Source: a virus. Taken from it: 35,669 nt of DNA. How positions within the stretch are numbered: position 1 is the first letter of the stretch; each line of letters opens with the position of its first letter. Below, in pieces: positions 1-6,140 of this stretch. Location of the stretch: positions 1 through 35,669 of the IMG/VR virus record IMGVR_UViG_3300020735_000031; one strand, given 5' to 3'. Position numbers and translations under genes: made by a program. Under the pieces are notes generated by a model, which saw nothing but the letters and a program-made list of their open reading frames with translations, was not told the DNA's origin and did not search any database.

Positions 1-2031
1 ATCACTAATCCATATGCACTTCACGTAAACACAGGTAATAGTAAGTTTGGTGGAAATATTGTTGCAACCGGAACTTTAACTGGTAGCAACTTTACTGGCT
101 CAAGTAGCGGCACAAATACTGGTGACCAAACAACTATTACTGGCAATGCGGGCACAGCAACTGCTTTACAAACAGCACGAAATATTAATGGTGTTTCTTT
201 TAATGGAACCAGTGATATTACTGTAGCTGCGGCAGCAGGCACATTAACTGGATTGACACTTAATAGCACAGTAGTCAACTCAAGTTTAACAAGTGTAGGC
301 ACTTTGACTGGATTGACAGTTAATGATGTTTTGAATTATAGCGACACAGGTATTCTTACTTCTATAGCATCAACAACTGCTGGTTATAATCAAGTGATTA
401 TGCAAAATAAGAGTAATGCAACAAATGCATCTACTAACTTTAATGTAAGTAATAATCTTGGAACAGCAACAACCAACTTCGGTGAACTTGGTATTAACTC
501 AAGCACATTTACTGGCAGTGGAGCACTTAATGCACCAGGCAATGTATATTTAGGTGCTGGCTCAACCGATTTGGTCTTAGCGACATACAGCAATAATGCA
601 ATCCACTTTATTACAAATAATAGCTCAACTGACGCAATGACCATTGCATCAAGTGGTGCAGTCTCTATTGCATCAGGACTTACAGTAACAGGTGCAATCA
701 ATCAAAGTGGAACAACAAGTCCTATTCAGTTGAATAGTAGTGCAGGCACTGCTGGGCAAGTTTTAACCAGTGCAGGACCAGGTGCTACTCCAACTTGGGC
801 AGCAAGTGGTGGTGGCGGCGGAGTTAGTTATGCACTTCAACCAGTGCTTATTGCTTCTACTGCTAATATTACAACACTAAGTGGTGAACAAACCATTGAT
901 GGTGTTCTTACAAGTGCAAGTAGAATATTACTTAAGAATCAAACTACTGCAACACAGAATGGTATCTATACAACAGGTTCTGGTGCTTGGATAAGAGTTA
1001 CTGACTTTACAACAGGTGCAACTACTTTAACTGGTGGTGCTATTGTTGCAGTTATTAGTGGAACATTAAATGGATCCACTTCGTGGAGATGTTCGAATAC
1101 TGCTGCAATCACAATCGGCACAACTTCAATAACATTCGTTCGTGAAGGTGTTGCTGGATATATTACATATGGAACTGAACCTACAACATTGCCAGTTGCA
1201 ACCGGGGCCGGCAGTATTGCAATCGGCACCACTAGTTCGACCTTTTCAACTACTACAAGTATCGCAATCGGGGCCGGCGCAAAAACAAATGCATCTACAA
1301 GTATCGCAATCGGGTCTAGTGCTATTGCAGGATCTACTACTAATCCGGCAAATATGATTGTAATCGGTGCAACAGCCGGCATTAATGGTCCCGAGGCCGG
1401 CAATGCTGTCATAATAGGTACTTCCGCAGGAGCAGGTTTTGTCGATACTACTACAGGTCAAGGAAGATCTATTATTTTAATTGGTAATAATGTTAATGTG
1501 AATGGTGCAAGTTCAACTAATGTTATTGCGAATTCTGTAGGTATTGGCAATGGTTCATTTGTTGAAATGACTGGCGAAACTGTATTTGGTACTTCATATT
1601 TTGCCACCAGAGGCGATAGTAAAATTAGTATCTTAAATATGAGAGCATTAACAACCGATGCTACAGTGACAGAAATAGGCACTAATATTGCATTTTCGGG
1701 TTCGACTACAAATACAAGTAGAATTGTATTAACAAATTTAAGCACCTATATCTTCGATTGTAATATTGTTGCAAGAAAATCTCCAGCAGGCACCGATTAT
1801 GCGATGTGGAATTTAAGGTTTGGTATTACACGAGAAGCTGCCGCAGTGAATACAGCATTAGTAGGAACACCTGTGCTTACATTAATCGGGGCTACGGCCG
1901 GTGCAGCAACGTGGACAGTAGGTGTTACAGCGGATACAACAAACGGTCGTCCAAATATTTCAGTAACTGGTGTAGCAGCAACAACTATTCGTTGGGTTTG
2001 TGATATAAGAATGACTAAGGTAAGTGGATAA
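1..2031 (+). CDS. Long tail fibre, C-terminal part (5' end at the right edge of the window)
   Basis: The frame is open from base 1 to the TAA at 2029-2031 (676 residues here) with no start of its own. It begins with ITNPYALHVNTGNSKFGG, a typical phage fibre segment. It continues with Gly/Ser/Thr-rich beta repeats, then a fibre domain around 830-1140 (ASTANITTLSG, RILLKNQTTATQNGIYT), YadA-head-like SIAIG repeats around 1213-1350, and a beta-rich C-terminal domain ending VCDIRMTKVSG. Joined to 33567-35669 across the window ends it makes a 1377-residue protein. Family knowledge suggests a trimeric receptor-binding or adhesin-like fibre on the virion. The circular join is inferred, not seen. Specificity for any receptor cannot be read from the sequence. 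Confidence 0.85.
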   Translation: MTNPYALHVNTGNSKFGGNIVATGTLTGSNFTGSSSGTNTGDQTTITGNAGTATALQTARNINGVSFNGTSDITVAAAAGTLTGLTLNSTVVNSSLTSVGTLTGLTVNDVLNYSDTGILTSIASTTAGYNQVIMQNKSNATNASTNFNVSNNLGTATTNFGELGINSSTFTGSGALNAPGNVYLGAGSTDLVLATYSNNAIHFITNNSSTDAMTIASSGAVSIASGLTVTGAINQSGTTSPIQLNSSAGTAGQVLTSAGPGATPTWAASGGGGGVSYALQPVLIASTANITTLSGEQTIDGVLTSASRILLKNQTTATQNGIYTTGSGAWIRVTDFTTGATTLTGGAIVAVISGTLNGSTSWRCSNTAAITIGTTSITFVREGVAGYITYGTEPTTLPVATGAGSIAIGTTSSTFSTTTSIAIGAGAKTNASTSIAIGSSAIAGSTTNPANMIVIGATAGINGPEAGNAVIIGTSAGAGFVDTTTGQGRSIILIGNNVNVNGASSTNVIANSVGIGNGSFVEMTGETVFGTSYFATRGDSKISILNMRALTTDATVTEIGTNIAFSGSTTNTSRIVLTNLSTYIFDCNIVARKSPAGTDYAMWNLRFGITREAAAVNTALVGTPVLTLIGATAGAATWTVGVTADTTNGRPNISVTGVAATTIRWVCDIRMTKVSG

Positions 2032-2044
2032 AAGGAAAAATAAA

Positions 2045-2299
2045 ATGGCTTTACAAATACAATATCAATCAGTAATGGGCTTTACTGCACCAACTGCATA
2101 TGCACATATCACTTCATACAGTGGTAATAAATCATCTATTCAATGTAATATTGATATTTGGTATGATTTTACTAAAGTCAATGATGCACCTATTGGCTCA
2201 ATAAGTATCAGTCTTGCACTTCCAGATGGCGCCACAATGGCCCAAATGTATGATGCATTGAAACTTGATGGCAACTTTATCAACGCTATTGACTGTTAG
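2045..2299 (+). CDS. Small conserved-looking phage protein of unknown function (84 aa)
   Basis: It begins with MALQIQYQSVMGFTAPTAYAHI after an AAGG-type ribosome site 10 bases upstream. A GTG seven codons earlier (2024) overlaps the fibre stop and is the weaker start. The protein is soluble, with alternating hydrophobic and polar residues suggesting beta strands, and has no membrane segment. It sits directly after the fibre gene and before the two membrane proteins, so a virion accessory or fibre-assembly role is possible. I do not recognise a family. Confidence 0.7.
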   Translation: MALQIQYQSVMGFTAPTAYAHITSYSGNKSSIQCNIDIWYDFTKVNDAPIGSISISLALPDGATMAQMYDALKLDGNFINAIDC

Positions 2300-2305
2300 T
2301 ATCAA

Positions 2306-2313
2306 TATAAATA
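2306..2313 (+). promoter_or_regulatory. TATAAATA late-promoter-like element
   Basis: TATAAATA lies between the stop at 2299 and the ATG at 2318. It is identical to the T4 late promoter core and shares its TAAATA core with the GCTAAATA elements in the structural region. There is no Shine-Dalgarno sequence in the four-base gap before ATG, so transcription from it would give a leaderless or nearly leaderless message. Confidence 0.45.
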
Positions 2314-2317
2314 TACT

Positions 2318-2740
2318 ATGTCACAAGAAACATCAATGGACAGACGATTAGAAACAAAATCAGTGTCATATGAACGTCGTCTTGATGAGAGGGTCGGTAT
2401 TCTTGAAAATCGAATGGATACAGTCGATAAGAAGTTTGATAAGAATCAGGAACTTTTATTTAAGTTCTTTGATAGATTTGATAGCCACATTCAAAACGAA
2501 TCTGAAGCCGATATTCGTATTCACGTCGCATTAACTCACGTTGCCGATGGACTTGAATCAACTAATAATACTCTTGTTGAAATTCGTGATCAATCAGCCT
2601 TAACTACAAAACATATGGATCAAGTTCATACGATTTGGAGAACAATAGTGATTATTATTTCTATTTCTTGCACTTTGCTTGGTGGAGCATTTACCATTTA
2701 TCAATATGAACAAAAACAAATAACTGAACTATCAAAATGA
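2318..2740 (+). CDS. Coiled-coil protein with C-terminal membrane anchor (140 aa)
   Basis: The first about 100 residues are charged and helical with heptad-like spacing (RRLDERVGILENRMDTVDKK). A single hydrophobic segment follows, near residues 108-128 (TIWRTIVIIISISCTLLGG), with a short charged tail. The architecture suits a membrane-anchored lysis accessory or a holin-like protein, and it overlaps the next membrane protein by four bases (ATGA, 2737-2740), so the two are probably translated together. No Shine-Dalgarno sequence is visible; a TATAAATA element ends five bases before the ATG. The lysis role is inferred from topology and position only. Confidence 0.7.
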   Translation: MSQETSMDRRLETKSVSYERRLDERVGILENRMDTVDKKFDKNQELLFKFFDRFDSHIQNESEADIRIHVALTHVADGLESTNNTLVEIRDQSALTTKHMDQVHTIWRTIVIIISISCTLLGGAFTIYQYEQKQITELSK

Positions 2741-2967
2741 TATTCTTCAAACATCTATTCACTGATGCTACAAATAAGAACTACGACTATACGAAAGTAT
2801 TAGGTGGTATTGCTTTTGTAGCATTTTTAATGATTAGTTGTTGGTATTATGGTTTATATAGACACGATTGGTCACCTATGGAATGGAGTAGTTCTATAAT
2901 GGTGCTTATAGGTGGCGCAGGTGGGGTAAGTAAAATAAAGGACTTCACGTCCATAACAAAGGAATAA
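2737..2967 (+). CDS. Putative holin-like membrane protein (76 aa)
   Basis: This small protein has two hydrophobic segments, roughly residues 21-42 ([20 protein letters not shown]) and 51-66 ([14 protein letters not shown]), separated by a short charged loop, with a Lys-rich end. Size and two-segment topology match class II holins, which form the lesion that lets lysins reach the wall. It overlaps the preceding coiled-coil membrane protein by four bases. No endolysin gene is recognisable beside it, so the assignment rests on topology alone; another inner-membrane role is possible. Confidence 0.55.
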   Translation: MIFFKHLFTDATNKNYDYTKVLGGIAFVAFLMISCWYYGLYRHDWSPMEWSSSIMVLIGGAGGVSKIKDFTSITKE

Positions 2968-2968
2968 T

Positions 2969-3121
2969 ATGCCATTAGATAAAGGCAAATCGAAAAAAGC
3001 TTTTGAACATAATATCAAAGCAGAAATCAAAGCCGGCAAACCAGTTAAACAAGCTGTGGCTATTGCTTACGCAGAGAAAGGCGAAGCAAAGAAAGAAAAA
3101 CCAACGGGGAAGCGCCGTTAA
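2969..3121 (+). CDS. Small basic phage protein (50 aa)
   Basis: It starts [20 protein letters not shown] and continues [17 protein letters not shown], a pattern I recognise from many short uncharacterised phage proteins (MPL.KGKSKKA...[11 protein letters not shown]). It has a good ribosome site (AAAGGA, 6 bases before ATG) and starts two bases after the holin-like stop. It is rich in Lys and predicted helical, suggesting nucleic-acid contact, but the function is unknown. It is the last gene of the plus-strand late unit before the convergent hairpin. Confidence 0.75.
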   Translation: MPLDKGKSKKAFEHNIKAEIKAGKPVKQAVAIAYAEKGEAKKEKPTGKRR

Positions 3122-3174
3122 GAAACTTCTACCTTAGGAAGTTATTGTGTCGGCTGTAAAGCAGGCGTCAATAG

Positions 3175-3211
3175 GAAGCCCCACAACTTGCAATCTTGTG
3201 GGGCTTCTTTT
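3175..3211 (+). terminator. Intrinsic terminator between convergent operons
   Basis: There is a perfect 12-bp stem (GAAGCCCCACAA at 3175-3186 with TTGTGGGGCTTC at 3196-3207), a nine-base loop, then TTTT on the plus strand. It closes the plus-strand late unit and sits immediately beside the stop of the converging minus-strand operon (3210-3212). A T-tract is present only in the plus orientation. A smaller hairpin (AACTTC/GAAGTT, 3124-3143) precedes it in the 53-base gap after the last gene. Confidence 0.85.
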
Positions 3212-3398
3212 ATGCACTTGCTGTGCCGGTATTTGTTCCAAGCACATTGGCTGGTGCACATTGGATACCTGAATCTTTAAGTGCTTTTCGGATTATTAGA
3301 TGTTCTTGTTTTAACAACTGCATTTCCTGTTCGAGCCGGAGGACTTTCAATCGGTAGTCTACTTCGTTTACTATCTTCGCTGGTTGTAGTGGTGTCAT
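3210..3398 (-). CDS. Small coiled-coil protein (62 aa), last gene of the minus operon
   Basis: It starts MTPLQPAKIVNEVDYRLKVL behind a good ribosome site (ACGGAG, seven bases before ATG) and continues as a helix with heptad hydrophobics (LRLEQEMQLLKQEHLIIRKAL). The first 122 bases overlap the 3' end of the preceding gene in another frame, which is unusual. The coiled-coil character and ribosome site make this the more convincing protein in the overlap. Function is unknown; a small oligomerising regulator or inhibitor is possible. Confidence 0.6.
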   Translation of the reverse strand: MTPLQPAKIVNEVDYRLKVLRLEQEMQLLKQEHLIIRKALKDSGIQCAPANVLGTNTGTASA

Positions 3399-3555
3399 TT
3401 AATATCTCCGTTTTGCGTTTTAGTGTTGCATATCTATGTAAACTACCATCACTAATAGTCACAATCTCCCATCCATCTTGTGCTTCCACATTGCAAAGCA
3501 TTTCCAACGAATCAAATGTTGGTTCTTTAATATCCATAATGCGTTTATATTTCAT
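3277..3555 (-). CDS. Hypothetical protein (92 aa) with out-of-frame overlap at its 3' end
   Basis: The N-terminal half (MKYKRIMDIKEPTFDSLEML, then QDGWEIVTISDGSLHRYATLKRK) looks like a compact alpha/beta domain. The GWE(I)V...LHRYA.LKRK pattern resembles short phage proteins in which a 'DGWE' strand precedes basic residues. The C-terminal 40 residues are Thr/Ser/Lys-rich and low complexity, and lie inside the overlap with the next gene, so that tail may be a by-product of losing an earlier stop. It is coupled to the upstream gene by an ATGA overlap (3552-3555). Function is not recognised. Confidence 0.6.
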   Translation of the reverse strand: MKYKRIMDIKEPTFDSLEMLCNVEAQDGWEIVTISDGSLHRYATLKRKTEILNDTTTTSEDSKRSRLPIESPPARTGNAVVKTRTSNNPKST

Positions 3556-3812
3556 AATCTGCCTATCAATCCGTGTAATAAAGTGCTGCCTGCACTTGGT
3601 TTGGTAAGCCCAAGTTCAGCCATAACAAGATCATCAACAGTGATACCTTGGCGTGCAAGTTCTAAGTTGTATGCTTCAAATAGATTTTTACGACTTGTAA
3701 AATCATCATCTGCTTCGCCCTCATACGCATCGGGATTAGATAGAAATTCATAGTTCGCCCGTGCCCCTTTGGGCATCGTAGTTGGTGCTTTCTTTTTTAA
3801 TTCTTCAATCAT
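3552..3812 (-). CDS. Hypothetical acidic protein (86 aa)
   Basis: It starts MIEELKKKAPTTMPKGARAN and includes EGEADDDFTSRKNLFEAYN. It is mostly helical and charged, with no membrane segment or known motif. ATGA overlaps at both ends (3809-3812 and 3552-3555) put it firmly in the translationally coupled minus-strand operon. Function is not recognised. Confidence 0.65.
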   Translation of the reverse strand: MIEELKKKAPTTMPKGARANYEFLSNPDAYEGEADDDFTSRKNLFEAYNLELARQGITVDDLVMAELGLTKPSAGSTLLHGLIGRL

Positions 3813-4177
3813 TTTTCTTCCACATAATAATAAGTTTCTTTACCTTGTTTTCTTGCATATCCAATCCTTGCTCGCATAGCTTGCATAGTAATCTGATGTG
3901 CTTCAGCAGCGCGATGGATATTTAAGTAGGTCCCTTGGGGTGTTGTAACAGCCTGGCTCGGTCTACCCATAATAGGTGTTTTAACTGGTTGTTTTTGCTT
4001 AGGAACACGATAGATTTCGTGTGCTATTACATCGCCACTACGATTTAGTATATCGGTTCTGATACTTTTTCGCATCACATATTTCACAAGATCATTATCT
4101 TCATCAATAATCTTGTCTGTGTATGCATTTATTGCTGCTTCGAACTCTGCTTTTTCCATATCGATAAAATCTTTCAT
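3809..4177 (-). CDS. Small protein with C-terminal NUMOD/IENR-like module (122 aa)
   Basis: I chose the ATG at 4177, which overlaps the upstream TGA as ATGA; a TTG four codons earlier (4189) is less likely. The N-terminal part is helical and acidic (DMEKAEFEAAINAYTDKIID). The C-terminal ~55 residues contain RPSQAVTTPQGTYLNIHRAA and then a helix-turn-helix-like stretch (EAHQITMQAMRARI), ending in a Tyr-rich strand. This fits the 'TP.G.Y.s...AA..h.i....' pattern of intron-encoded-nuclease repeat (IENR1/NUMOD1) DNA-binding modules. No nuclease motif is present. It is probably a site-specific DNA-binding protein; the target is unknown. It is the most divergent of three related modules in this operon. 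Confidence 0.65.
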   Translation of the reverse strand: MKDFIDMEKAEFEAAINAYTDKIIDEDNDLVKYVMRKSIRTDILNRSGDVIAHEIYRVPKQKQPVKTPIMGRPSQAVTTPQGTYLNIHRAAEAHQITMQAMRARIGYARKQGKETYYYVEEK

Positions 4178-4407
4178 TTGTAAGTCCAATCAATCCATTT
4201 TGATTGTTTACTATTTAATCGACCAAAGATACAAGCGGTAGTTAGATTGAGTATTCTACTTGCTACAACAGTCGATGGGTATTCGATGCTTAATATTACA
4301 ACGGGACGTGAAGCTGCACCCGGTTTACCGATTTTCGCAGCGGCCATATTTTGGCGTGCAATATCGGTAAATGGTTTGCTGTTTTTACTTCCTTTTGTTC
4401 TGCTCAT
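4174..4407 (-). CDS. NUMOD3 plus NUMOD1-like DNA-binding protein without nuclease (77 aa)
   Basis: The N-terminus (SRTKGSKNSKPFTDIARQNM then AAAKIGKP) resembles the short basic NUMOD3 helix found repeated in homing endonucleases. The rest (RPVVILSIEYPSTVVASRIL, then NLTTACIFGRLNS, ending WIDWTYK) matches a NUMOD1/IENR1-like module: strand, helix, helix-turn-helix, and a final aromatic strand. Together they look like the DNA-recognition tail of a homing endonuclease with the catalytic domain missing. It overlaps its neighbours by ATGA at both ends. It could be a free-standing repressor or the DNA-binding subunit of a split nuclease. Confidence 0.65.
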   Translation of the reverse strand: MSRTKGSKNSKPFTDIARQNMAAAKIGKPGAASRPVVILSIEYPSTVVASRILNLTTACIFGRLNSKQSKWIDWTYK

Positions 4408-4814
4408 TTATAATCCCATCCTTTTAGTCCTCTATCAATATTCGATTTTACTGTATGACGGCACATATTTAATACTCGTCCAGCGTGATTGATTGAGTTG
4501 TAGTTCTTTCCGTGAATAACGCATTCGAACCCAAGTTTGGGTGTGGCTTTGCGCACAATAGGATCATATTCGATTTCGCGTGTTTGATTTAATAGTTCGT
4601 TTCGTTCGCGAATAATCGCTAAGATTTCACTTGCTGATTTACCAATCTTTGGTTCAAATAATACTTCTTCTCCATCATCATACGAGAGTAAGAAACTTCT
4701 TACTCTTTTTTCAGTTATAGGTGCTTGCACGATAGGCGCAGATAGCAACTTATCAAGCGCAGTTAGGTTGTTTTGCATTTCGGCTACTTGTTCTTTCAAT
4801 GTTTTTTGTGTCAT
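4404..4814 (-). CDS. First gene of the minus operon, C-terminal NUMOD1-like module (136 aa)
   Basis: It starts MTQKTLKEQVAEMQNNLTAL behind AAGGAG. An N-terminal coiled helix is followed by an acidic linker and a C-terminal ~47-residue module (FECVIHGKNYNSINHAGRVL, then MCRHTVKSNIDRGLKGWDYK) that matches the NUMOD1/IENR1 DNA-binding pattern. The N-terminal motif M.QK.LKEQV.E also occurs in the small protein at 6291-6551 (MSQKSLKEQVSEK), suggesting a shared peptide module or partner. It is transcribed divergently from 4953. It is probably a DNA-binding regulator; no nuclease residues are seen. Confidence 0.65.
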   Translation of the reverse strand: MTQKTLKEQVAEMQNNLTALDKLLSAPIVQAPITEKRVRSFLLSYDDGEEVLFEPKIGKSASEILAIIRERNELLNQTREIEYDPIVRKATPKLGFECVIHGKNYNSINHAGRVLNMCRHTVKSNIDRGLKGWDYK

Positions 4815-4840
4815 TTGGACTCCTTGTTGGTTGACTTACA

Positions 4841-4848
4841 TATTTATG
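4841..4848 (-). promoter_or_regulatory. CATAAATA promoter-like element for the minus operon
   Basis: Read on the minus strand this is CATAAATA, the same eight bases as at 10029-10036 and sharing TAAATA with the structural-region elements. Starting a few bases downstream would leave a leader of about 20 bases carrying the AAGGAG ribosome site of the gene beginning at 4814. This could equally be a sigma70 -10 without a good -35. Confidence 0.35.
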
Positions 4849-4878
4849 GTATTAAAAGTAAAATAATATTAAAATCGG

Positions 4879-4928
4879 TAGACTTGCTTTTTAGATCTGT
4901 TACAATACATACATAGAGCAGCAAATAG
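4879..4928 (+). promoter_or_regulatory. Sigma70-like early promoter and leader element
   Basis: TAGACT (4879-4884), a 16-base spacer, then an extended -10 (TGTTACAAT, core TACAAT at 4901-4906). The leader contains CAGCAAATAG (4919-4928), which recurs 17-18 bases after the -10 of the next promoter (5330-5339). It drives the gene at 4953. The divergent gap 4815-4952 holds nothing else except the minus-strand element. Confidence 0.6.
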
Positions 4929-4952
4929 CAAACTCTACAAAGAAAGTAAACT

Positions 4953-5285
4953 ATGTCACATATCCATATGTTCGGAACTGCAAAGAATTTTAATCTGAAT
5001 GGTGCTACTGTAAGCACTGGCGATTGGGTTACACACTTGTGCCCTACTATTCATCAACCAGTTTTTACTCGCGTATGCGATAAGCAGGTGGCACGCGATG
5101 GACTTACTGTTTGGTATTACAGCCCTACGTATGGCGAAGCTTGTGCAGAAGCAGGGTTTATGCAGCCAAAGCATTTTGGACCTATCCGTAAATGCACACA
5201 GGAAGAAATCAATGCGCTGCCATCCGCAATGGTTGCTAAAAGCGATAAGTTTCTTAAAATGTGTTACGAATACGATTTTCAATAA
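4953..5285 (+). CDS. Hypothetical early protein (110 aa)
   Basis: It begins MSHIHMFGTAKNFNLNGATV and contains a DWVTHLCP stretch and several cysteines (THLCP, TRVCDK, GEACAEAG, IRKC, KMCYE). The Cys/His content could bind metal, but spacing does not match a zinc-finger class I can name. It is a single gene between a sigma70-like promoter and a promoter-linked inverted repeat, the usual setting of small early host-takeover proteins. Function is not recognised. Confidence 0.65.
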   Translation: MSHIHMFGTAKNFNLNGATVSTGDWVTHLCPTIHQPVFTRVCDKQVARDGLTVWYYSPTYGEACAEAGFMQPKHFGPIRKCTQEEINALPSAMVAKSDKFLKMCYEYDFQ

Positions 5286-5289
5286 TCAA

Positions 5290-5339
5290 TAGGCAGGGCC
5301 TAAGAACCCTGCTATAATAAACACATATACAGCAAATAG
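5290..5339 (+). promoter_or_regulatory. Sigma70-like promoter overlapped by an inverted repeat
   Basis: A consensus TATAAT (5313-5318) is preceded at 17 bases by TAGGCA (5290-5295). The spacer contains a perfect inverted repeat, GCAGGG (5293-5298) and CCCTGC (5307-5312), that abuts the -10 and could be an operator, or a weak terminator hairpin for the upstream gene without a T-tract. The leader carries the CAGCAAATAG element (5330-5339) shared with the previous promoter. Confidence 0.6.
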
Positions 5340-5348
5340 GAGTTAAAA

Positions 5349-5579
5349 ATGTTACAACTATTAGGATTGTTCCTAACTATTATGTTTTGGTATTCGATAG
5401 GTGAGATGATATATTCTGTTATTATAGGAATATGTTCTAATGACCCATCATACAAAGAACATTATGTATATGTGAAAAAACCTATAAATCCTGTTATTAA
5501 ATGGGCAGCACTTATAGTTGTGATTGGCATACCTATTGTTGTTAGCGCAATACTTTTCATAAGATATTTGTTGGCATAA
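5349..5579 (+). CDS. Small two-segment membrane protein (76 aa)
   Basis: There are hydrophobic segments at about residues 1-27 (MLQLLGLFLTIMFWYSIGEM onward) and 49-75 (VIKWAALIVVIGIPIVVSAI onward), joined by a polar loop with KEHYVYVKKP. A ribosome site AGGAG precedes the ATG by six bases. It has its own sigma70-like promoter and is closed by a GAAA-loop terminator, so it is a monocistronic early gene. It is probably an inner-membrane protein, for example in superinfection exclusion or host modification, but that is only inferred. Confidence 0.65.
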   Translation: MLQLLGLFLTIMFWYSIGEMIYSVIIGICSNDPSYKEHYVYVKKPINPVIKWAALIVVIGIPIVVSAILFIRYLLA

Positions 5580-5582
5580 TCA

Positions 5583-5605
5583 AAGGCCCCGAAAGGGGCT
5601 TTCTT
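5583..5605 (+). terminator. Intrinsic terminator with GAAA tetraloop
   Basis: The stem AAGGCCCC (5583-5590) pairs with GGGGCTTT (5595-5602), one G-U pair included, across a GAAA tetraloop. It is followed by TTTCTT. It starts four bases after the membrane-protein stop and lies eight bases before a CTAAATA element. Confidence 0.85.
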
Positions 5606-5612
5606 ATGACCA

Positions 5613-5619
5613 CTAAATA
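5613..5619 (+). promoter_or_regulatory. CTAAATA element before the GIY-YIG gene
   Basis: CACTAAATAT (5611-5620) follows a terminator and ends five bases before the ATG at 5625. No Shine-Dalgarno sequence is present. It is one of several sites where the TAAATA core sits at leaderless-promoter distance from a start codon. Confidence 0.45.
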
Positions 5620-5624
5620 TGTGT

Positions 5625-6128
5625 ATGAATACAATATACGCCTTAGTGGAATCAATATCTCGCACAATGTTCTATGTGGGACAAACACAACGTGATCCAA
5701 CTGTGAGACTTGCAGAACATCGATATCACACACGCACATATAAAGATGGCGATGAAAATAAGTATCTATACGCGTCACAGCTTGACGCTCTATGTATTGA
5801 GTGGGAAATGATCATATTGGCCGAAATAGAGGCGGAAAAAGACGCTTATTCGCACGACGATGTCGAGGATTATTACGTGAACTTGTATAGACGCGAGCCA
5901 TTGCAAAATATGCGTGCAGGTAATCAAGAACCTTGGTTTGGAACTGATTATAAAGATGTTGGTGCTATGCTTGCATCAAAGAAACGATACTTAGATCGAC
6001 TTAGATTCAAACAACCAAAAGTAAAGAAAGAATCAGATGTTACTAAAACTTTATTCAGTTTTGAAAAGCCAAATGAGCGATTTGTATCACCCGGCTTTGA
6101 AGCACTTGCAAAAAGATCACGAAAATAG
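5625..6128 (+). CDS. GIY-YIG family endonuclease-like protein (167 aa)
   Basis: Residues 1-100 show the GIY-YIG layout: a first strand NTIYALVE, a second strand MFYVGQTQRDP, the catalytic Arg in VRLAEHRYH, and the metal-binding Glu in DDVEDYYVNLYRREPLQNMR. The first Tyr motif is 'IYAL' rather than GIY, as in several phage members. The C-terminal ~60 residues are Lys/Arg-rich and may bind DNA, but no NUMOD module is fused. The family cuts DNA in homing, repair or restriction. I use ATG 5625 because it begins the conserved strand; ATG 5619 overlaps the CTAAATA element. Nuclease-less NUMOD proteins encoded 800 bases away on the other strand could be its recognition partners. Confidence 0.8.
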   Translation: MNTIYALVESISRTMFYVGQTQRDPTVRLAEHRYHTRTYKDGDENKYLYASQLDALCIEWEMIILAEIEAEKDAYSHDDVEDYYVNLYRREPLQNMRAGNQEPWFGTDYKDVGAMLASKKRYLDRLRFKQPKVKKESDVTKTLFSFEKPNERFVSPGFEALAKRSRK

Positions 6129-6134
6129 TATAAT
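6106..6134 (+). promoter_or_regulatory. Strong sigma70 promoter for the replication operon leader
   Basis: TTGCAA (6106-6111), exactly 17 bases, then TATAAT (6129-6134). It lies in the 3' end of the GIY-YIG gene, and transcription should begin near 6141. It is the best sigma70 match I found in the window and points at a structured leader of about 135 bases. Confidence 0.8.
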
Positions 6135-6140
6135 AACTTT

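Noticed and set aside
1142-1357. Plus-strand 71-codon ORF inside the fibre in another frame
   Set aside because: It is Gln/Leu-rich off-frame reading of the repeat region without a ribosome site.
966-1745. Minus-strand ORFs opposite the fibre C-terminus, including one of 148 codons
   Set aside because: They are mirror frames of SIAIG and Thr/Gly repeats with no ribosome site or recognisable domain.
3122-3174. Possible tRNA or small RNA after the 50-aa gene (GGCTGTAAAGCAGGC stretch)
   Set aside because: No cloverleaf, anticodon arm or CCA can be drawn. Only one six-bp hairpin is present, and the interval is fully explained as a terminator approach.
3281-3753. Plus-strand ORFs opposite the minus-strand operon
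   Set aside because: The minus-strand genes are linked by ATGA overlaps and ribosome sites. The plus-strand frames have neither and read as hydrophobic shadows.
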